DNA from: Candidatus Pelagibacter sp. FZCC0015
Lineage (GTDB): Bacteria; Pseudomonadota; Alphaproteobacteria; Pelagibacterales; Pelagibacteraceae
DNA length: 64,000 nt
Reading direction: 5' to 3'
Assembly (NCBI RefSeq): GCF_007833635.1
Contig: NZ_CP031125.1
Coordinates: 1,178,001 to 1,242,000 of the forward strand
A program made the position numbers and the translations under genes. The notes beneath the pieces are model-generated. The model searched no databases. It saw nothing but the letters and a program-made list of their open reading frames with translations, and had not been told where the DNA came from. Shown piece by piece: positions 55,605 through 64,000 of the stretch (its first letter is position 1; every line of letters starts with the position of its first letter).

Positions 55605-55796
55605 TTACTTGCTATGTGGAGGAAGCTTTTTTTCCACGAACATTTCATGTTTTCTTGTGTCTGGGTTGTATTTTTTTGCTGAAAGTTTTACTTTAGCTTT
55701 TTCACCACCAGCAGGTTTTTTAACGTAGTAGAAATAAGGACTATCTGGTTTAGCCTCAGGAACCATTCTTACTTTAACGTGTGTTTTTTTTGCCAT
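55605..55796 (-). CDS. rpmG: 50S ribosomal protein L33
   Basis: Small ribosomal protein, 63 residues. MAKKTHVKVRMVPEAK at the start and YYVKKPAGG followed by LSAKKYNPDTRKHEMFVEKKL match L33; no zinc cysteines, so it is the C-minus form. Its start lies inside the merR gene (23-nt overlap), an unusually deep overlap for this pair. Confidence 0.92.
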   Translation of the reverse strand: MAKKTHVKVRMVPEAKPDSPYFYYVKKPAGGEKAKVKLSAKKYNPDTRKHEMFVEKKLPPHSK

Positions 55797-56160
55797 TTTT
55801 AAGTTCTTTTAATTTATTTGAAATTTTTATTAACTTATTTCTTAAATTTTCAGTTCTTATAGATTTATCTGCAATTTCGTCAAGCTTTAAAGAATCTTCA
55901 TTATTTAATATTTTTTTCACACCATTTATTGTCATACCTTGATCTTTAAGTAAAAATTTAACTTTTTTTAGGAGATTTATTGTTTTCTCATCATAATATC
56001 TCCTATTTGAATTTAATATCTTTGGTTTAATTTGTTTAAATTGAGTTTCCCAAAATCTAATTACATGTGTAGGTAAAGCTCCTTTATCATTAGATTTTAG
56101 ATTTAATATTTTAGCTACTTCACCAATAGTTTTGTAGGCGCTATCTGATTTATCCATCAT
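55774..56160 (-). CDS. MerR-family transcriptional regulator
   Basis: DNA-binding regulator of 128 residues. Winged-helix MerR motif: YKTIGEVAKIL, then THVIRFWETQFKQIKP and NRRYYDEKTINLLKKVKFLL (residues about 10-75), followed by a short coiled coil. No cysteines that would suggest metal sensing. In alphaproteobacteria this gene follows ihfA almost universally. Its regulon is poorly known. It overlaps ihfA by 11 nt and rpmG by 23 nt. Confidence 0.88.
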   Translation of the reverse strand: MMDKSDSAYKTIGEVAKILNLKSNDKGALPTHVIRFWETQFKQIKPKILNSNRRYYDEKTINLLKKVKFLLKDQGMTINGVKKILNNEDSLKLDEIADKSIRTENLRNKLIKISNKLKELKNGKKNTR

Positions 56161-56449
56161 CCTTTAAATTAACAAATTCTTTAAATTCTTTTGATGGTTT
56201 AAATAAAACAACATCTCTGCTTGAAATTACTTTTGTTTCTTTAGTTTTAGGGTTTCTCCCAATTCTAGATTTTTTTTGTCTGATAGAAAAAGTGCCAAAT
56301 TTAGATAATTTTAATTTTTTTTTCTCTTTAATATTAGATACGATCGTTGATAAAAAATCTTCAATTAAATTTTCTGATATTTGTTTTGAAAATCCAAGCT
56401 GCATATAAACCAAATTAACTAAGTCTTTTTTAGTTAAATTAATTCTCAT
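56150..56449 (-). CDS. ihfA: Integration host factor alpha subunit
   Basis: HU/IHF-family DNA-bending protein, 99 residues. LTKKDLVNLVYMQLGFSKQ at the start, then KLKLSKFGTFSIRQK near residue 42, and the DNA-contact arm RIGRNPKTKE near 56. The IHF-alpha assignment relies on its position between plsX and merR, where ihfA sits in alphaproteobacteria, with fabH normally before it. Here plsX directly precedes it with 1 nt between. Confidence 0.88.
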   Translation of the reverse strand: MRINLTKKDLVNLVYMQLGFSKQISENLIEDFLSTIVSNIKEKKKLKLSKFGTFSIRQKKSRIGRNPKTKETKVISSRDVVLFKPSKEFKEFVNLKDDG

Positions 56450-56450
56450 A

Positions 56451-57452
56451 TTAAATATTTTGCTTAATCTTTTCTATCAAATTACCTTTAACAATTCTAT
56501 GACAAACATCTAGAGAGTTTGAAAAGCCAATATAGTCAGTACCTCCATGACTTTTAACAACTGGAGAGTCTAAACCAATAAAAATTGCTCCGTTATATAA
56601 TCTTGGATCTAGTCTTTTCTTAAATTTTGTTAAGTTTGATATATTCAGTAAAGATGAAATTTTACCTATTAATGTACCTGTCATAGCATTTTTTAATTCA
56701 CTGGTTATAAAATTCGCAGTACCCTCTGCAGTTTTTAATGCAACATTTCCTGTAAAACCGTCTGAAACTATTACATTAACCTCTCCATCCATAAGATGAT
56801 TTCCCTCAATATAACCAGCAAAGTTATAATTATCTGATTTTTTTTCATTTAATAATTGATAAGTTTCTTTGATAGTCTCATTGCCTTTTAATTCTTCTGA
56901 ACCGATATTTAATAATGCTACGTTTGGTTTGTCATTCGGATATAGTGAGGTATATAACGAAGCTCCCATAATTGAAAAGTCTGATAAATTTTTAGAACTA
57001 CATTCAATGTTGGCACCTAAATCCAATACAACGCTCATACCCTTTTTATTTGGCCACAAAGCAGACAGCGCAGGTTTATCGATATTTTCTATCATTTTTA
57101 AATTTAATTTTGATACAACTAGTAAAGCTCCAGTATTCCCAGCAGATATAACAATATCTGTTTCTTTATCTTTAACACTTTGAATAGCAAGCCACATACT
57201 TGTATCTTTACCTCTCTTTGCACCTTCTAGAGGACTATCTGTGCTTTCAATTTTTTTTTCTGTATGAATTATTTCAAAAAATTCTGTAGGTATTTTTCCT
57301 TTAATTAAGGGATTTATTATGTTCTTGTCACCAAAAATTTTAAAAAAATTATTTTTATTTGCAGAATGATTTAAAATAATACCATCTATTATTTTCTTTG
57401 GTGATCCATCACCACCCATTGCATCTACTGCAATTTTAATCAAATCTGACAT
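56451..57452 (-). CDS. plsX: Phosphate acyltransferase PlsX
   Basis: Makes acyl-phosphate from acyl-ACP for phospholipid synthesis. The 333-residue protein has KIAVDAMGGDGSPKKIIDG at the N-terminus, SAGNTGALL near residue 100, and DGFTGNVALKTAEG near 228. Usual neighbour fabH is missing on its 3' side. On its 5' side rpmF lies 19 nt away. Confidence 0.95.
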   Translation of the reverse strand: MSDLIKIAVDAMGGDGSPKKIIDGIILNHSANKNNFFKIFGDKNIINPLIKGKIPTEFFEIIHTEKKIESTDSPLEGAKRGKDTSMWLAIQSVKDKETDIVISAGNTGALLVVSKLNLKMIENIDKPALSALWPNKKGMSVVLDLGANIECSSKNLSDFSIMGASLYTSLYPNDKPNVALLNIGSEELKGNETIKETYQLLNEKKSDNYNFAGYIEGNHLMDGEVNVIVSDGFTGNVALKTAEGTANFITSELKNAMTGTLIGKISSLLNISNLTKFKKRLDPRLYNGAIFIGLDSPVVKSHGGTDYIGFSNSLDVCHRIVKGNLIEKIKQNI

Positions 57453-57471
57453 TTTAATAGATTATAATATA

Positions 57472-57654
57472 CTATTCTTTTGGGTCTAAAACTTGTCTTC
57501 CCTTATACATCCCAGTTTTAAGGTCTAAATGATGAGATAGCCTGTATTCACCTGATTTTTTATCTTCAACTATATTTTTAGTTGAAAATTTCATTGTTTG
57601 AGCTCTTCTCATTCCAGTTCTGGAAGGGGTTTGTTTTCGTTTTGGTACAGCCAT
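57472..57654 (-). CDS. rpmF: 50S ribosomal protein L32
   Basis: 60-residue ribosomal protein beginning [19 protein letters not shown], the signature N-terminus of L32, followed by [18 protein letters not shown]. No zinc-binding cysteines. It sits between cbp3 and plsX; the DUF177 (YceD) gene that often precedes rpmF is not present. Confidence 0.95.
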   Translation of the reverse strand: MAVPKRKQTPSRTGMRRAQTMKFSTKNIVEDKKSGEYRLSHHLDLKTGMYKGRQVLDPKE

Positions 57655-57656
57655 AA

Positions 57657-58124
57657 TTATGGGTTACTTACACTTTTTAAATAAGAATTCAAAGTTTTTT
57701 TTGATAAATTTCTATTAAAATGTTCAAAATATTCTAGTAATTCCTCATTATTATGAAAATCACTTAAAAAAGTGGAGATTTTTTTTAATTTTTCTGACCT
57801 TGATAAATCATCCCAGAAATGTATTTCAGAAACCATGGAATGAAACAAATTAATGTAATTTTTCATTTTTTTATTTATTGATTGATCTCCATATCCCACT
57901 TCTCTAATACTCAATTCAAGTTGCCTAAAATTATAGTCATAAATTTCCTGTAGAATTTTCTTATTTTCCTCATTTTTATAATTTTTCAAAAAAAAAGAAA
58001 AATGTAGTAAAAAAAGGGTCAATCGATCAGAAAAACTATCTTCTCTATTAAGATTTTTATATAAATCTTTATTTCTAGTGTAATTAATTAAATTATTATA
58101 AATATGAATATATTTTTCATTCAT
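57657..58124 (-). CDS. Ubiquinol-cytochrome c chaperone (CBP3 family)
   Basis: Helical 155-residue protein of the CBP3/UQCC family that helps assemble the cytochrome bc1 complex. Recognisable: [17 protein letters not shown] near residue 30, [24 protein letters not shown] near 75 (shown in part), and the C-terminal YFEHFNRNL. Typical neighbour of bamE in alphaproteobacteria. Its ATG (58124-58122) shares two bases with the bamE ATG on the other strand. Confidence 0.85.
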   Translation of the reverse strand: MNEKYIHIYNNLINYTRNKDLYKNLNREDSFSDRLTLFLLHFSFFLKNYKNEENKKILQEIYDYNFRQLELSIREVGYGDQSINKKMKNYINLFHSMVSEIHFWDDLSRSEKLKKISTFLSDFHNNEELLEYFEHFNRNLSKKTLNSYLKSVSNP

Positions 58125-58608
58125 GAATAAAATATTATATATAATTTTAATATCTTTTATAGTTTCAAATTGCTCATTTAAACCTGTGGTAAAACATCAT
58201 GGTGTACCTTTTTTAGAAAAAAAACAATTAGAACTTACAATAAATGAAAGTAATAAAAACGACATTAGAAAAATTTTAGGCAACCCTTCTACAACAAGTA
58301 AATTTGACAACGATGTATGGATTTATATTGAGCGGAAACAAACTCAATCTAAGTTAAAAAATTTAGGTAGAATGAAAATTTTCAAAAATGATGTGTTGGT
58401 ATTAGAGATAGATAGTAATGGAATTTTAAAAAAAAAAGAATTTTATAATAAAGAAGATATGGAAAACATTAAAATTGTAGAAGCAACAACAGAAGCAGGT
58501 TTCAAACGAAACTCTTTTATTTATGACTTTATGTCAAGTATGAGACAAAAGATTAATGACCCTCTTGGACAGAGGGCCAAAAAACGTAAAGAAATTAGCC
58601 AGCGATAA
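58123..58608 (+). CDS. bamE: Outer-membrane assembly lipoprotein BamE
   Basis: Lipoprotein subunit of the BAM complex, which inserts beta-barrel proteins in the outer membrane. The 161-residue protein has a signal peptide with lipobox Cys17 (VSNC). Its SmpA/OmlA domain has [33 protein letters not shown] (residues about 38-70, shown in part). The tail is basic. The start overlaps the divergent cbp3 start, and the end overlaps the convergent hppA gene by 14 nt. Confidence 0.9.
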   Translation: MNKILYIILISFIVSNCSFKPVVKHHGVPFLEKKQLELTINESNKNDIRKILGNPSTTSKFDNDVWIYIERKQTQSKLKNLGRMKIFKNDVLVLEIDSNGILKKKEFYNKEDMENIKIVEATTEAGFKRNSFIYDFMSSMRQKINDPLGQRAKKRKEISQR

Positions 58609-60700
58609 CAGCTAGAAGAAGTAAAGCTACTATGTTGGTAATTTTAATCATTGGGTTTACTGCTGGTCCAGCTGTATCTTTATAAGGATCGCCAACCGTA
58701 TCACCAGTTACTGCAGCTTTGTGTGCTTCTGAACCTTTTCCACCATGATTTCCATCTTCAATATATTTTTTTGCATTATCCCATGCACCACCACCTGCAG
58801 TCATTGATACCGCAACAAATAAACCAGTTATAATAACACCAAGTAACATTGCACCAACCGAAGCTAGGGCAGCAACTTGTCCACCAATCGATAGAATTAT
58901 AAAATATAGAACGACTGGAGATAAAACTGGTAATAATGATGGTATAATCATTTCCTTGATAGCAGCGACAGTAAGTAAATCTACTAATTTAGCGTAATCA
59001 GGTTTTTGTTTTCTTTTCATGATACCAGGGAATTTTTTAAATTGTCTTCTTACTTCGACTACAACTGCTCCACCTGCTCTTCCAACAGCTTGCATTCCCA
59101 TTGAACCAAAAAGATAAGGTAACATTCCACCAATTAATAAACCAACCACTACATAAGGATTAGATAAATCAAAAGTTACTACAATACCCTCTAATGCAGA
59201 TCCAGCTTCTTTCGAAAAATGTTTGATGTCTTCTGTGTAAGCAGCAAATAAAACTAAAGCACCCAAACCAGCAGAACCAATTGCATAACCTTTTGTAACA
59301 GCTTTAGTTGTGTTTCCTACTGCATCTAGAGCATCTGTTGTTTTTCTAACTTTCTTATCAAGGTTAGACATTTCAGCAATACCACCAGCATTGTCAGTAA
59401 CTGGTCCGTACGCATCTAATGCAACAACCATTCCAGCTAATGCAAGCATAGTAGTTACTGCAATAGCAATGCCAAAAAGTCCAGCAATAGAATTTGTAAT
59501 AAGAATTCCAGCAACAATAATTAATGCTGGTATTGCAGTTGCTTCCATAGAAACAGCTAGTCCTTGAATTACATTAGTACCATGACCAGTTGTTGATGAT
59601 AAAGCAACAGATTTTACTGGTCTATAACTTGTTCCTGTATAGTATTCAGTAATCCAGATTAATAATCCAGTAATAACTAATCCTATCACACCACAATAAT
59701 ATAGATCCATTCCATTAAATGTCTTATCATTTATTGTGTACTCATTTGTAAAACCAATTACATGATCTGTAACAGGCCATAGTATTACTAAAGACGCTAC
59801 TGCAGAGACAACAAATCCTTTATATAAGGCATTCATAACGTTATTACTTTTTCCAAGTTTAACAAAAAATGTTCCAACAATAGATGTTAACAAGCATGCA
59901 GCACCAATGGATAAAGGGTAAATCATCATATTAAGATCACCAACAAAGAAAATTGAAGATAAAACCATTGTCGCAACAATTGTAACAGCATATGTTTCAA
60001 ATAAATCAGCAGCCATACCAGCACAATCTCCTACGTTGTCACCAACGTTATCTGCTATCACAGCAGGATTTCTAGGATCATCTTCTGGAATTCCAGCTTC
60101 AACTTTTCCAACTAAGTCAGCACCAACATCAGCACCTTTTGTAAAAATTCCACCACCTAATCTTGCGAAGATAGAAATTAGAGAAGCACCAAAACCTAAT
60201 GCAACTAAAGCATTTACAATTTCTCTTTCCTCAACATTAGATTTCAATAATATATAATAATAAACTGCTATAGATAATAATGCTAAACCAGCAACCAACA
60301 TTCCAGTTACAGCACCAGATTTAAAAGCAACTGAAAGACCTTGAGCTAAACCTTTTCTTGATGCTTCAGCTGTTCTAACGTTAGCTTCTACAGAAACTAA
60401 CATTCCTACGTAACCAGCAATACCTGATAATGCAGCACCTATTAGATAACCAAGACCTACTAGTGGACTAAATGCAATACTTACAATTACTAAAACTACA
60501 GCACCAACAATAGCAATAGTTTTATATTGTCTTGCTAAATATGCCTTTGCACCAATTTGAATTGCAGATGCAATATCTTGCATTTTTGCATTTCCTGCAC
60601 TTGAATTAAGAATGTTTTTACCAGTTAAAAATCCATAAACGATAGATAATAAACCAGCTCCAATTGTGTATAATAGTATTGTTTCGACTGTTCCGCTCAT
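58595..60700 (-). CDS. hppA: Membrane-bound proton-pumping pyrophosphatase, K+-independent type
   Basis: Hydrolyses pyrophosphate to pump protons, an energy-saving device in SAR11-like cells. The 701-residue protein has about 16 membrane helices and the signature [22 protein letters not shown] (residues about 192-213, part shown), then [20 protein letters not shown]. Lys466 in [10 protein letters not shown] replaces the Ala of K+-dependent enzymes, so it should be K+-independent and H+-specific. Very similar across the family, with normal length. Confidence 0.95.
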   Translation of the reverse strand: MSGTVETILLYTIGAGLLSIVYGFLTGKNILNSSAGNAKMQDIASAIQIGAKAYLARQYKTIAIVGAVVLVIVSIAFSPLVGLGYLIGAALSGIAGYVGMLVSVEANVRTAEASRKGLAQGLSVAFKSGAVTGMLVAGLALLSIAVYYYILLKSNVEEREIVNALVALGFGASLISIFARLGGGIFTKGADVGADLVGKVEAGIPEDDPRNPAVIADNVGDNVGDCAGMAADLFETYAVTIVATMVLSSIFFVGDLNMMIYPLSIGAACLLTSIVGTFFVKLGKSNNVMNALYKGFVVSAVASLVILWPVTDHVIGFTNEYTINDKTFNGMDLYYCGVIGLVITGLLIWITEYYTGTSYRPVKSVALSSTTGHGTNVIQGLAVSMEATAIPALIIVAGILITNSIAGLFGIAIAVTTMLALAGMVVALDAYGPVTDNAGGIAEMSNLDKKVRKTTDALDAVGNTTKAVTKGYAIGSAGLGALVLFAAYTEDIKHFSKEAGSALEGIVVTFDLSNPYVVVGLLIGGMLPYLFGSMGMQAVGRAGGAVVVEVRRQFKKFPGIMKRKQKPDYAKLVDLLTVAAIKEMIIPSLLPVLSPVVLYFIILSIGGQVAALASVGAMLLGVIITGLFVAVSMTAGGGAWDNAKKYIEDGNHGGKGSEAHKAAVTGDTVGDPYKDTAGPAVNPMIKITNIVALLLLAVIAG

Positions 60701-60740
60701 AATAACCTTAAGTTGTTGGTTGTTAAATTTTTAAGCCCGC

Positions 60741-60768
60741 ACAATACAAAAAAAGATAGAAAAGACAA
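60741..60768 (-). promoter_or_regulatory. Candidate promoter of hppA
   Basis: Minus-strand TTGTCT (60768-60763), 16-base spacer, TATTGT (60746-60741), about 41 nt before the hppA ATG in the only gap (78 nt) between thiL and hppA. Confidence 0.45.
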
Positions 60769-60778
60769 CGATTAACTT

Positions 60779-61738
60779 CTAAAACTGATGAATATAACCT
60801 TTGGTTTTAGCTCGTATTTGCTTGCCTTTTTCATCGAATATCAAAGATCTATGTTTACCAGATACAATTTTACCAATTTTAGTTATTTTAATTCCAGTTG
60901 TTTTAGAAGCTTTTTGAATGATTCTAGCTTTATTAATATTTGCAGTAAATAACACCTGATAATCATCTCCATTAGAAATTAGATTAATTTTATTCAATCT
61001 TTGTTTTTTAATTAAATTACTCAATTTATTGGAAACAGGTATTTTATTTTCAAACAAGTGAAATGATAAACTTTGTCTATTAATCATTTTTGCCAAATCA
61101 TCAATTAATCCATCTGAAACATCGATAGAGCTGTTTGCAAATTTTAATAAATATTTTGTTAAATTTAAAGGTAACTCTGGTTTGTAATATTTATCTAAAA
61201 AAAATAATTTGTCTTTATTTTTAAATCTAGCTTTATTACTTAATACTTTAAGACCTATATAACTATCTCCCAAATTTCCTGTAACATAAATGTCATCATT
61301 TAATTTAGCTTTATTACGATAAATTATTTTATTCGCATATCCTAATGAAGTGATTGTGAAACTTAGTTTATTTGAAAAAGTTGTGTCACCACCACATAAG
61401 TCAATATTAAATTTATTTTGTTCTGATTTAAGTGATTTTGAGATTTTATATAAATTGTTTTTTGTAAATGTTTTTTTATTACCAGAACCAGAAATAAAAT
61501 AAAACTTTGGTTTTACACCTTTACAAATTAAATCAGAAACTGATGATCTTAATATTTTTTTAATTACTAAATCTGGGGATTTAAAATCATAAAAATGCGT
61601 ACCAATATTGTATGTATCAACAGATATAACAACACCTCTTTTTTTATCAAAAAAAACATCATCATTTAGGTTAAGAGCAGATTTATTTTTTTTAGCTATT
61701 TTAAAAAAATAATTATTTATTAGATCAAATTCATGCAT
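60779..61738 (-). CDS. thiL: Thiamine-monophosphate kinase
   Basis: Phosphorylates thiamine monophosphate to thiamine pyrophosphate. The 319-residue PurM-like protein has LNDDVFFDKKRGVVISVDTYN near residue 23 (part shown), SVSDLICKGVKPKFYF near 69, LCGGDTTFSN near 114, and SIDVSDGLIDDLAKM near 203. Slightly divergent from the canonical GDDAA motif (NDDVF). It overlaps nusB by 8 nt; nusB-thiL adjacency is standard. Confidence 0.9.
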   Translation of the reverse strand: MHEFDLINNYFFKIAKKNKSALNLNDDVFFDKKRGVVISVDTYNIGTHFYDFKSPDLVIKKILRSSVSDLICKGVKPKFYFISGSGNKKTFTKNNLYKISKSLKSEQNKFNIDLCGGDTTFSNKLSFTITSLGYANKIIYRNKAKLNDDIYVTGNLGDSYIGLKVLSNKARFKNKDKLFFLDKYYKPELPLNLTKYLLKFANSSIDVSDGLIDDLAKMINRQSLSFHLFENKIPVSNKLSNLIKKQRLNKINLISNGDDYQVLFTANINKARIIQKASKTTGIKITKIGKIVSGKHRSLIFDEKGKQIRAKTKGYIHQF

Positions 61739-62135
61739 TGTTAGATCTTAATTTTTTTCCAACGTTATCTAATAAAGCATTAAGATACTTTGTTTGTGAA
61801 TCTTCAAGAAAAAAATTAGATGAATTTAAATATTCTTTAATAATTATATTTATAGATAAATTTGGCTTATACATAAATTCATAAGTTGCTGCTTTTAAAA
61901 TTGTTTGAAAAACTTTATCTAATTTTTCAAATACGAATTCATCTCCTAATTTATTATTTAATTCATCTAAAATAAGATCGTTTCTTTCTATCGTGCCTAA
62001 AACAATATCTTTAATAAATTTTTTAAATCTGTGTTTTGGAAAATCTAAAGCATCATCTTCATTATAAAATTTACCATATAATTTCTGAATAATTATAACT
62101 CTAGGGTTATTTTTTGGATTAAAATGAGTTCTCAT
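61731..62135 (-). CDS. nusB: Transcription antitermination factor NusB
   Basis: All-helical 134-residue RNA-binding protein that acts in rRNA antitermination. It shows VIIQKLYGKFYNED (N-terminal helix), FIKDIVLGTIERNDLIDELI-like helix near residue 43, and the C-terminal SIDIIIKEYLNSSNFF-like segment with KYLNALLDNVGKKLR. Less conserved than most genes here, so position between ribH and thiL is an important support. Overlaps of 4 and 8 nt. Confidence 0.88.
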   Translation of the reverse strand: MRTHFNPKNNPRVIIIQKLYGKFYNEDDALDFPKHRFKKFIKDIVLGTIERNDLILDELNNKLGDEFVFEKLDKVFQTILKAATYEFMYKPNLSINIIIKEYLNSSNFFLEDSQTKYLNALLDNVGKKLRSNNA

Positions 62136-62521
62136 TTTTGAGACAAAACTGAAATCACAGCTTCTGCAGCTTCAGCACCTTTTTTTCTTCTTGCTCTTGC
62201 TTGAGCCATATTAAGACAGGTAATTATTCCATTTCCAATTGGTTTTTTACTATCTATAGATAATTTCATTATAGCATCTGTTGAAGCTTGAGAAATAAAA
62301 TCAAAGTGCGGAGTTTGACCTTTAATTACACATCCTAAAGCTAAAAAACCATCATATTTATTTAAATTTTTAGAGATTGTAACTGGAATTTCAAAAGCAC
62401 CAGGTACTTTAATAATTTTTATTATATTTTTTTTTGGAATTATTTTTAGAGCACTGCTTATTAAACCATCAGCAATATCTTTATAATAATCTGCTACAAC
62501 AATTAAATATTTTTTTTTCAT
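62132..62521 (-). CDS. ribH: 6,7-dimethyl-8-ribityllumazine synthase
   Basis: Penultimate step of riboflavin synthesis. ATG at 62521 overlaps the ribBX stop (TGATG) and is preferred over an in-frame TTG one codon upstream, giving 129 residues. Family marks: VPGAFEIPVTISKNL near residue 40, GCVIKGQTPHFDFI with the catalytic His near 76, and RKKGAEAAEAVISVL near the C-terminus. Slightly short, as usual for alphaproteobacterial forms. Confidence 0.93.
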   Translation of the reverse strand: MKKKYLIVVADYYKDIADGLISSALKIIPKKNIIKIIKVPGAFEIPVTISKNLNKYDGFLALGCVIKGQTPHFDFISQASTDAIMKLSIDSKKPIGNGIITCLNMAQARARRKKGAEAAEAVISVLSQK

Positions 62522-63621
62522 CAAATTAATTCCTGTTTTGTAATTTTTATACCATAACCATCAAGACCAATAACTTTTTTTGGTGATTTGGTGATTAATA
62601 TCATGTTTTTAATTTTTAAGTCTTTAATAATTTGAGCTCCTATACCATAATTTCTTATTAACTTATCATTTCCTTTTTTATAAAAGTCTTTGTTTTTATA
62701 ATCTTTTAAAGTCTGAGTTACTGATTTTAAATTTGAATCTTTGATAAAAACTAAAACGCAATTTTGATATTTTTTAAAATAATTTAAAGTCTTGTTAAAT
62801 GAATTTGGTAGTGATTGATTTATTAGATAATTTTGTACAACATTAGAAGAAATTACTCTTACTCGTGGAGTAATACCTTTTTTTATTTTACCTTTTATTA
62901 ATGCGAAGTGCTCTGAACCATCTAAAAGATTCTCATAAATTCTAATATTGTATTTTTGATTTTTTACATCAATCTTGCTTTGCTTTTTAAGTTTAATAAG
63001 TTTTTCTTTTTTTAGCCTATATGCGATCAGATCTTCTATTTTTCCAATTTTTAATTTATGTTTTTTTGCAAAATTGAATAAATGCTGACCTTTCGCCATT
63101 GTACCGTCTTCATTCATGATTTCACAAATTACAGCTGAGTTATTTTTTTTTGCTAATTTAGATATATCAACTGAAGCTTCAGTGTGTCCTGCTCGAACAA
63201 GAACACCACCATCTTTAGCAATAATTGGAAACACGTGACCAGGTGAAACAATTTCACTTTTATTTACATTTTTTTTTGAAGCAATTTTGATTGTTTTCGC
63301 TCTATCTTTAGCAGATATACCTGTTGTTATTCCTTTTTTTGCTTCAATAGAAATTGTAAATGCTGTCTTGTTTCTTGATTGATTTACTGGAGACATTAAA
63401 GATAAATTTAATCTTTTTGCTTGAAGTGAATCAAGTGCTAAACAAATCAAGCCTCGCCCGTATTTTGCCATGAAGTTAATGTTCTTTGCATTTGTGTCCG
63501 AGGTTGAAATAACTAAATCTCCTTCATTTTCTCTTTTTTCATCATCTACTAAAATAAACATACCACCTTTTTTAGCCACACTAATAATTGACTCTATTGA
63601 CGCAAAATTATTTTTTTCCAT
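62521..63621 (-). CDS. ribB: DHBP synthase fused to a degenerate GTP cyclohydrolase II domain (RibBX type)
   Basis: Residues about 1-205 are 3,4-dihydroxy-2-butanone 4-phosphate synthase, with DDEKRENEGDL at 26-36, TTGISAKDRAKT near 100, and RAGHTEASVDI near 143, all intact. Residues about 225-366 resemble GTP cyclohydrolase II (PRVRVIS at 252-258, RNYGIGAQIIKDLKI near 323), but the three zinc cysteines and the RxEGRG loop are missing. This half is probably inactive, as described for RibBX proteins. A separate RibA would be needed elsewhere. Confidence 0.9.
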   Translation of the reverse strand: MEKNNFASIESIISVAKKGGMFILVDDEKRENEGDLVISTSDTNAKNINFMAKYGRGLICLALDSLQAKRLNLSLMSPVNQSRNKTAFTISIEAKKGITTGISAKDRAKTIKIASKKNVNKSEIVSPGHVFPIIAKDGGVLVRAGHTEASVDISKLAKKNNSAVICEIMNEDGTMAKGQHLFNFAKKHKLKIGKIEDLIAYRLKKEKLIKLKKQSKIDVKNQKYNIRIYENLLDGSEHFALIKGKIKKGITPRVRVISSNVVQNYLINQSLPNSFNKTLNYFKKYQNCVLVFIKDSNLKSVTQTLKDYKNKDFYKKGNDKLIRNYGIGAQIIKDLKIKNMILITKSPKKVIGLDGYGIKITKQELI

Positions 63622-64000
63622 TAAAATAATTCCTAACGTATTTAGACAAGATATCTATCTCTATGTTAACTAAACTAGATTTTTTTAAAGTTGATAAATT
63701 CGTTTCTTTGTAGGTGTGAGGGATAATCCAAATTTGGAAACCTTTTTTAGTCACTTTTGAAATTGTAAGAGAAATACCATTCACACAGATTGATGCTTTT
63801 TCTATTAAATGTTTTCTTTCCTTTTTAGGTAAATCAAAGTCAAAAAGAAATGATTTATCTATTTTTTTAATACTTAATACTTTACCAACAGTATCAACAT
63901 GTCCTTGACAAATATGTCCTGAAATTTTTGTACCGTATTTTAAAGGTAATTCTAAGTTTATTTTATCTTTTATTTTTAAAAATTTGAATTTTGATCGAAT
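63608..64000 (-). CDS. ribE: Riboflavin synthase alpha chain, C-terminal part (start outside window)
   Basis: Final step: two lumazines give riboflavin. The minus-strand frame is open from the window end to a TAA at 63610-63608, giving 130 residues. SGHICQGHVDTVGKV (near the middle of the enzyme) marks the start of the second lumazine-binding repeat, followed by ASICVNGISLTIS and IIPHTYKETNL. It overlaps the ribBX start by 14 nt, so the rib genes form one operon ribE-ribBX-ribH-nusB-thiL. No FMN riboswitch is visible inside the window. Confidence 0.93.
   Translation of the reverse strand: MRSKFKFLKIKDKINLELPLKYGTKISGHICQGHVDTVGKVLSIKKIDKSFLFDFDLPKKERKHLIEKASICVNGISLTISKVTKKGFQIWIIPHTYKETNLSTLKKSSLVNIEIDILSKYVRNYFNGKK

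Noticed and set aside
56869-57183. 104-codon plus-strand frame inside plsX
   Set aside because: Antisense to a conserved gene, without start context or family resemblance.
60701-60778. A third SAM-like element before hppA (GTATTGTGCGGGC on the minus strand)
   Set aside because: Only a short likeness to the metY leader; the GATTTG/CATTTGA loop and GCTAAA tail are missing. Better read as a promoter.

Overview
The window is a very A+T-rich, densely packed bacterial chromosome segment. Gene content, gene order and protein style (Lys/Asn/Ile-rich proteins, few strong Shine-Dalgarno sites, start/stop overlaps of 1-14 nt, almost no intergenic DNA) point to an alphaproteobacterium of the SAR11 clade (Pelagibacterales, 'Candidatus Pelagibacter'-like). 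The organism call is an inference from remembered family and synteny knowledge; no database search was run.

Layout. 1-9063: plus-strand housekeeping run with argS (5' truncated by the window), a small membrane protein, nagZ, scpA-scpB, tatA-tatB-tatC, serS, yajC, secD-secF. 9065-17862: a PuuD-like membrane protein and uvrA (minus), then ssb, gyrA, coaD, a secreted peptidyl-prolyl isomerase and tgt. 18017-22093: tRNA-Lys, an M48 lipoprotein protease, a DUF502 protein, recG, sdhE and tRNA-Ser. 22180-30538: rarD and a long overlapping cell-wall/replication cluster (lytic transglycosylase, RlpA-like SPOR lipoprotein, dacC, tmk, holB, metG, tatD, metallo-hydrolase). 30533-35263: gpx, nhaA and a zinc-ribbon protein (minus), then tRNA-Pro, a complex I accessory subunit, an SbmA/BacA transporter, glpX and tRNA-Glu.

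From about 35.3 to 46.9 kb lies an accessory surface-polysaccharide island: GIY-YIG protein, LpxA-like acyltransferase, a 694-residue double glycosyltransferase, Gfo/Idh/MocA oxidoreductase, DegT aminotransferase, GT2, GT11 fucosyltransferase-like protein, the dTDP-rhamnose genes rfbB-A-C-D, and a tyrosine recombinase. A 73-residue membrane protein, a minimal MGMT and a 535-nt gene-free gap follow. I interpret this as a hypervariable genomic island bounded by tRNA-Glu on one side.

47439-64000 returns to core genes. Minus strand: EamA and AEC transporters, hom, a small lipoprotein, argC, rpsI, rplM. Plus strand: metY, preceded by what reads as tandem SAM-II and SAM-V riboswitches. Then ctaA, a chorismate mutase, and the conserved alphaproteobacterial block rpmG-merR-ihfA-plsX-rpmF-cbp3/bamE, a proton pyrophosphatase, and thiL-nusB-ribH-ribBX-ribE (ribE truncated by the window end).

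I did not find a clearly undescribed multi-gene system. The most interesting signals are the tandem riboswitches, two protein genes whose start codons lie 3 and 6 nt after a tRNA CCA end, a Tgt enzyme with an eroded zinc site, divergent genes whose start codons overlap (cbp3/bamE), a riboflavin fusion with a degenerate RibA half, and conserved gene slots from which queA, fabH and DUF177 are missing.
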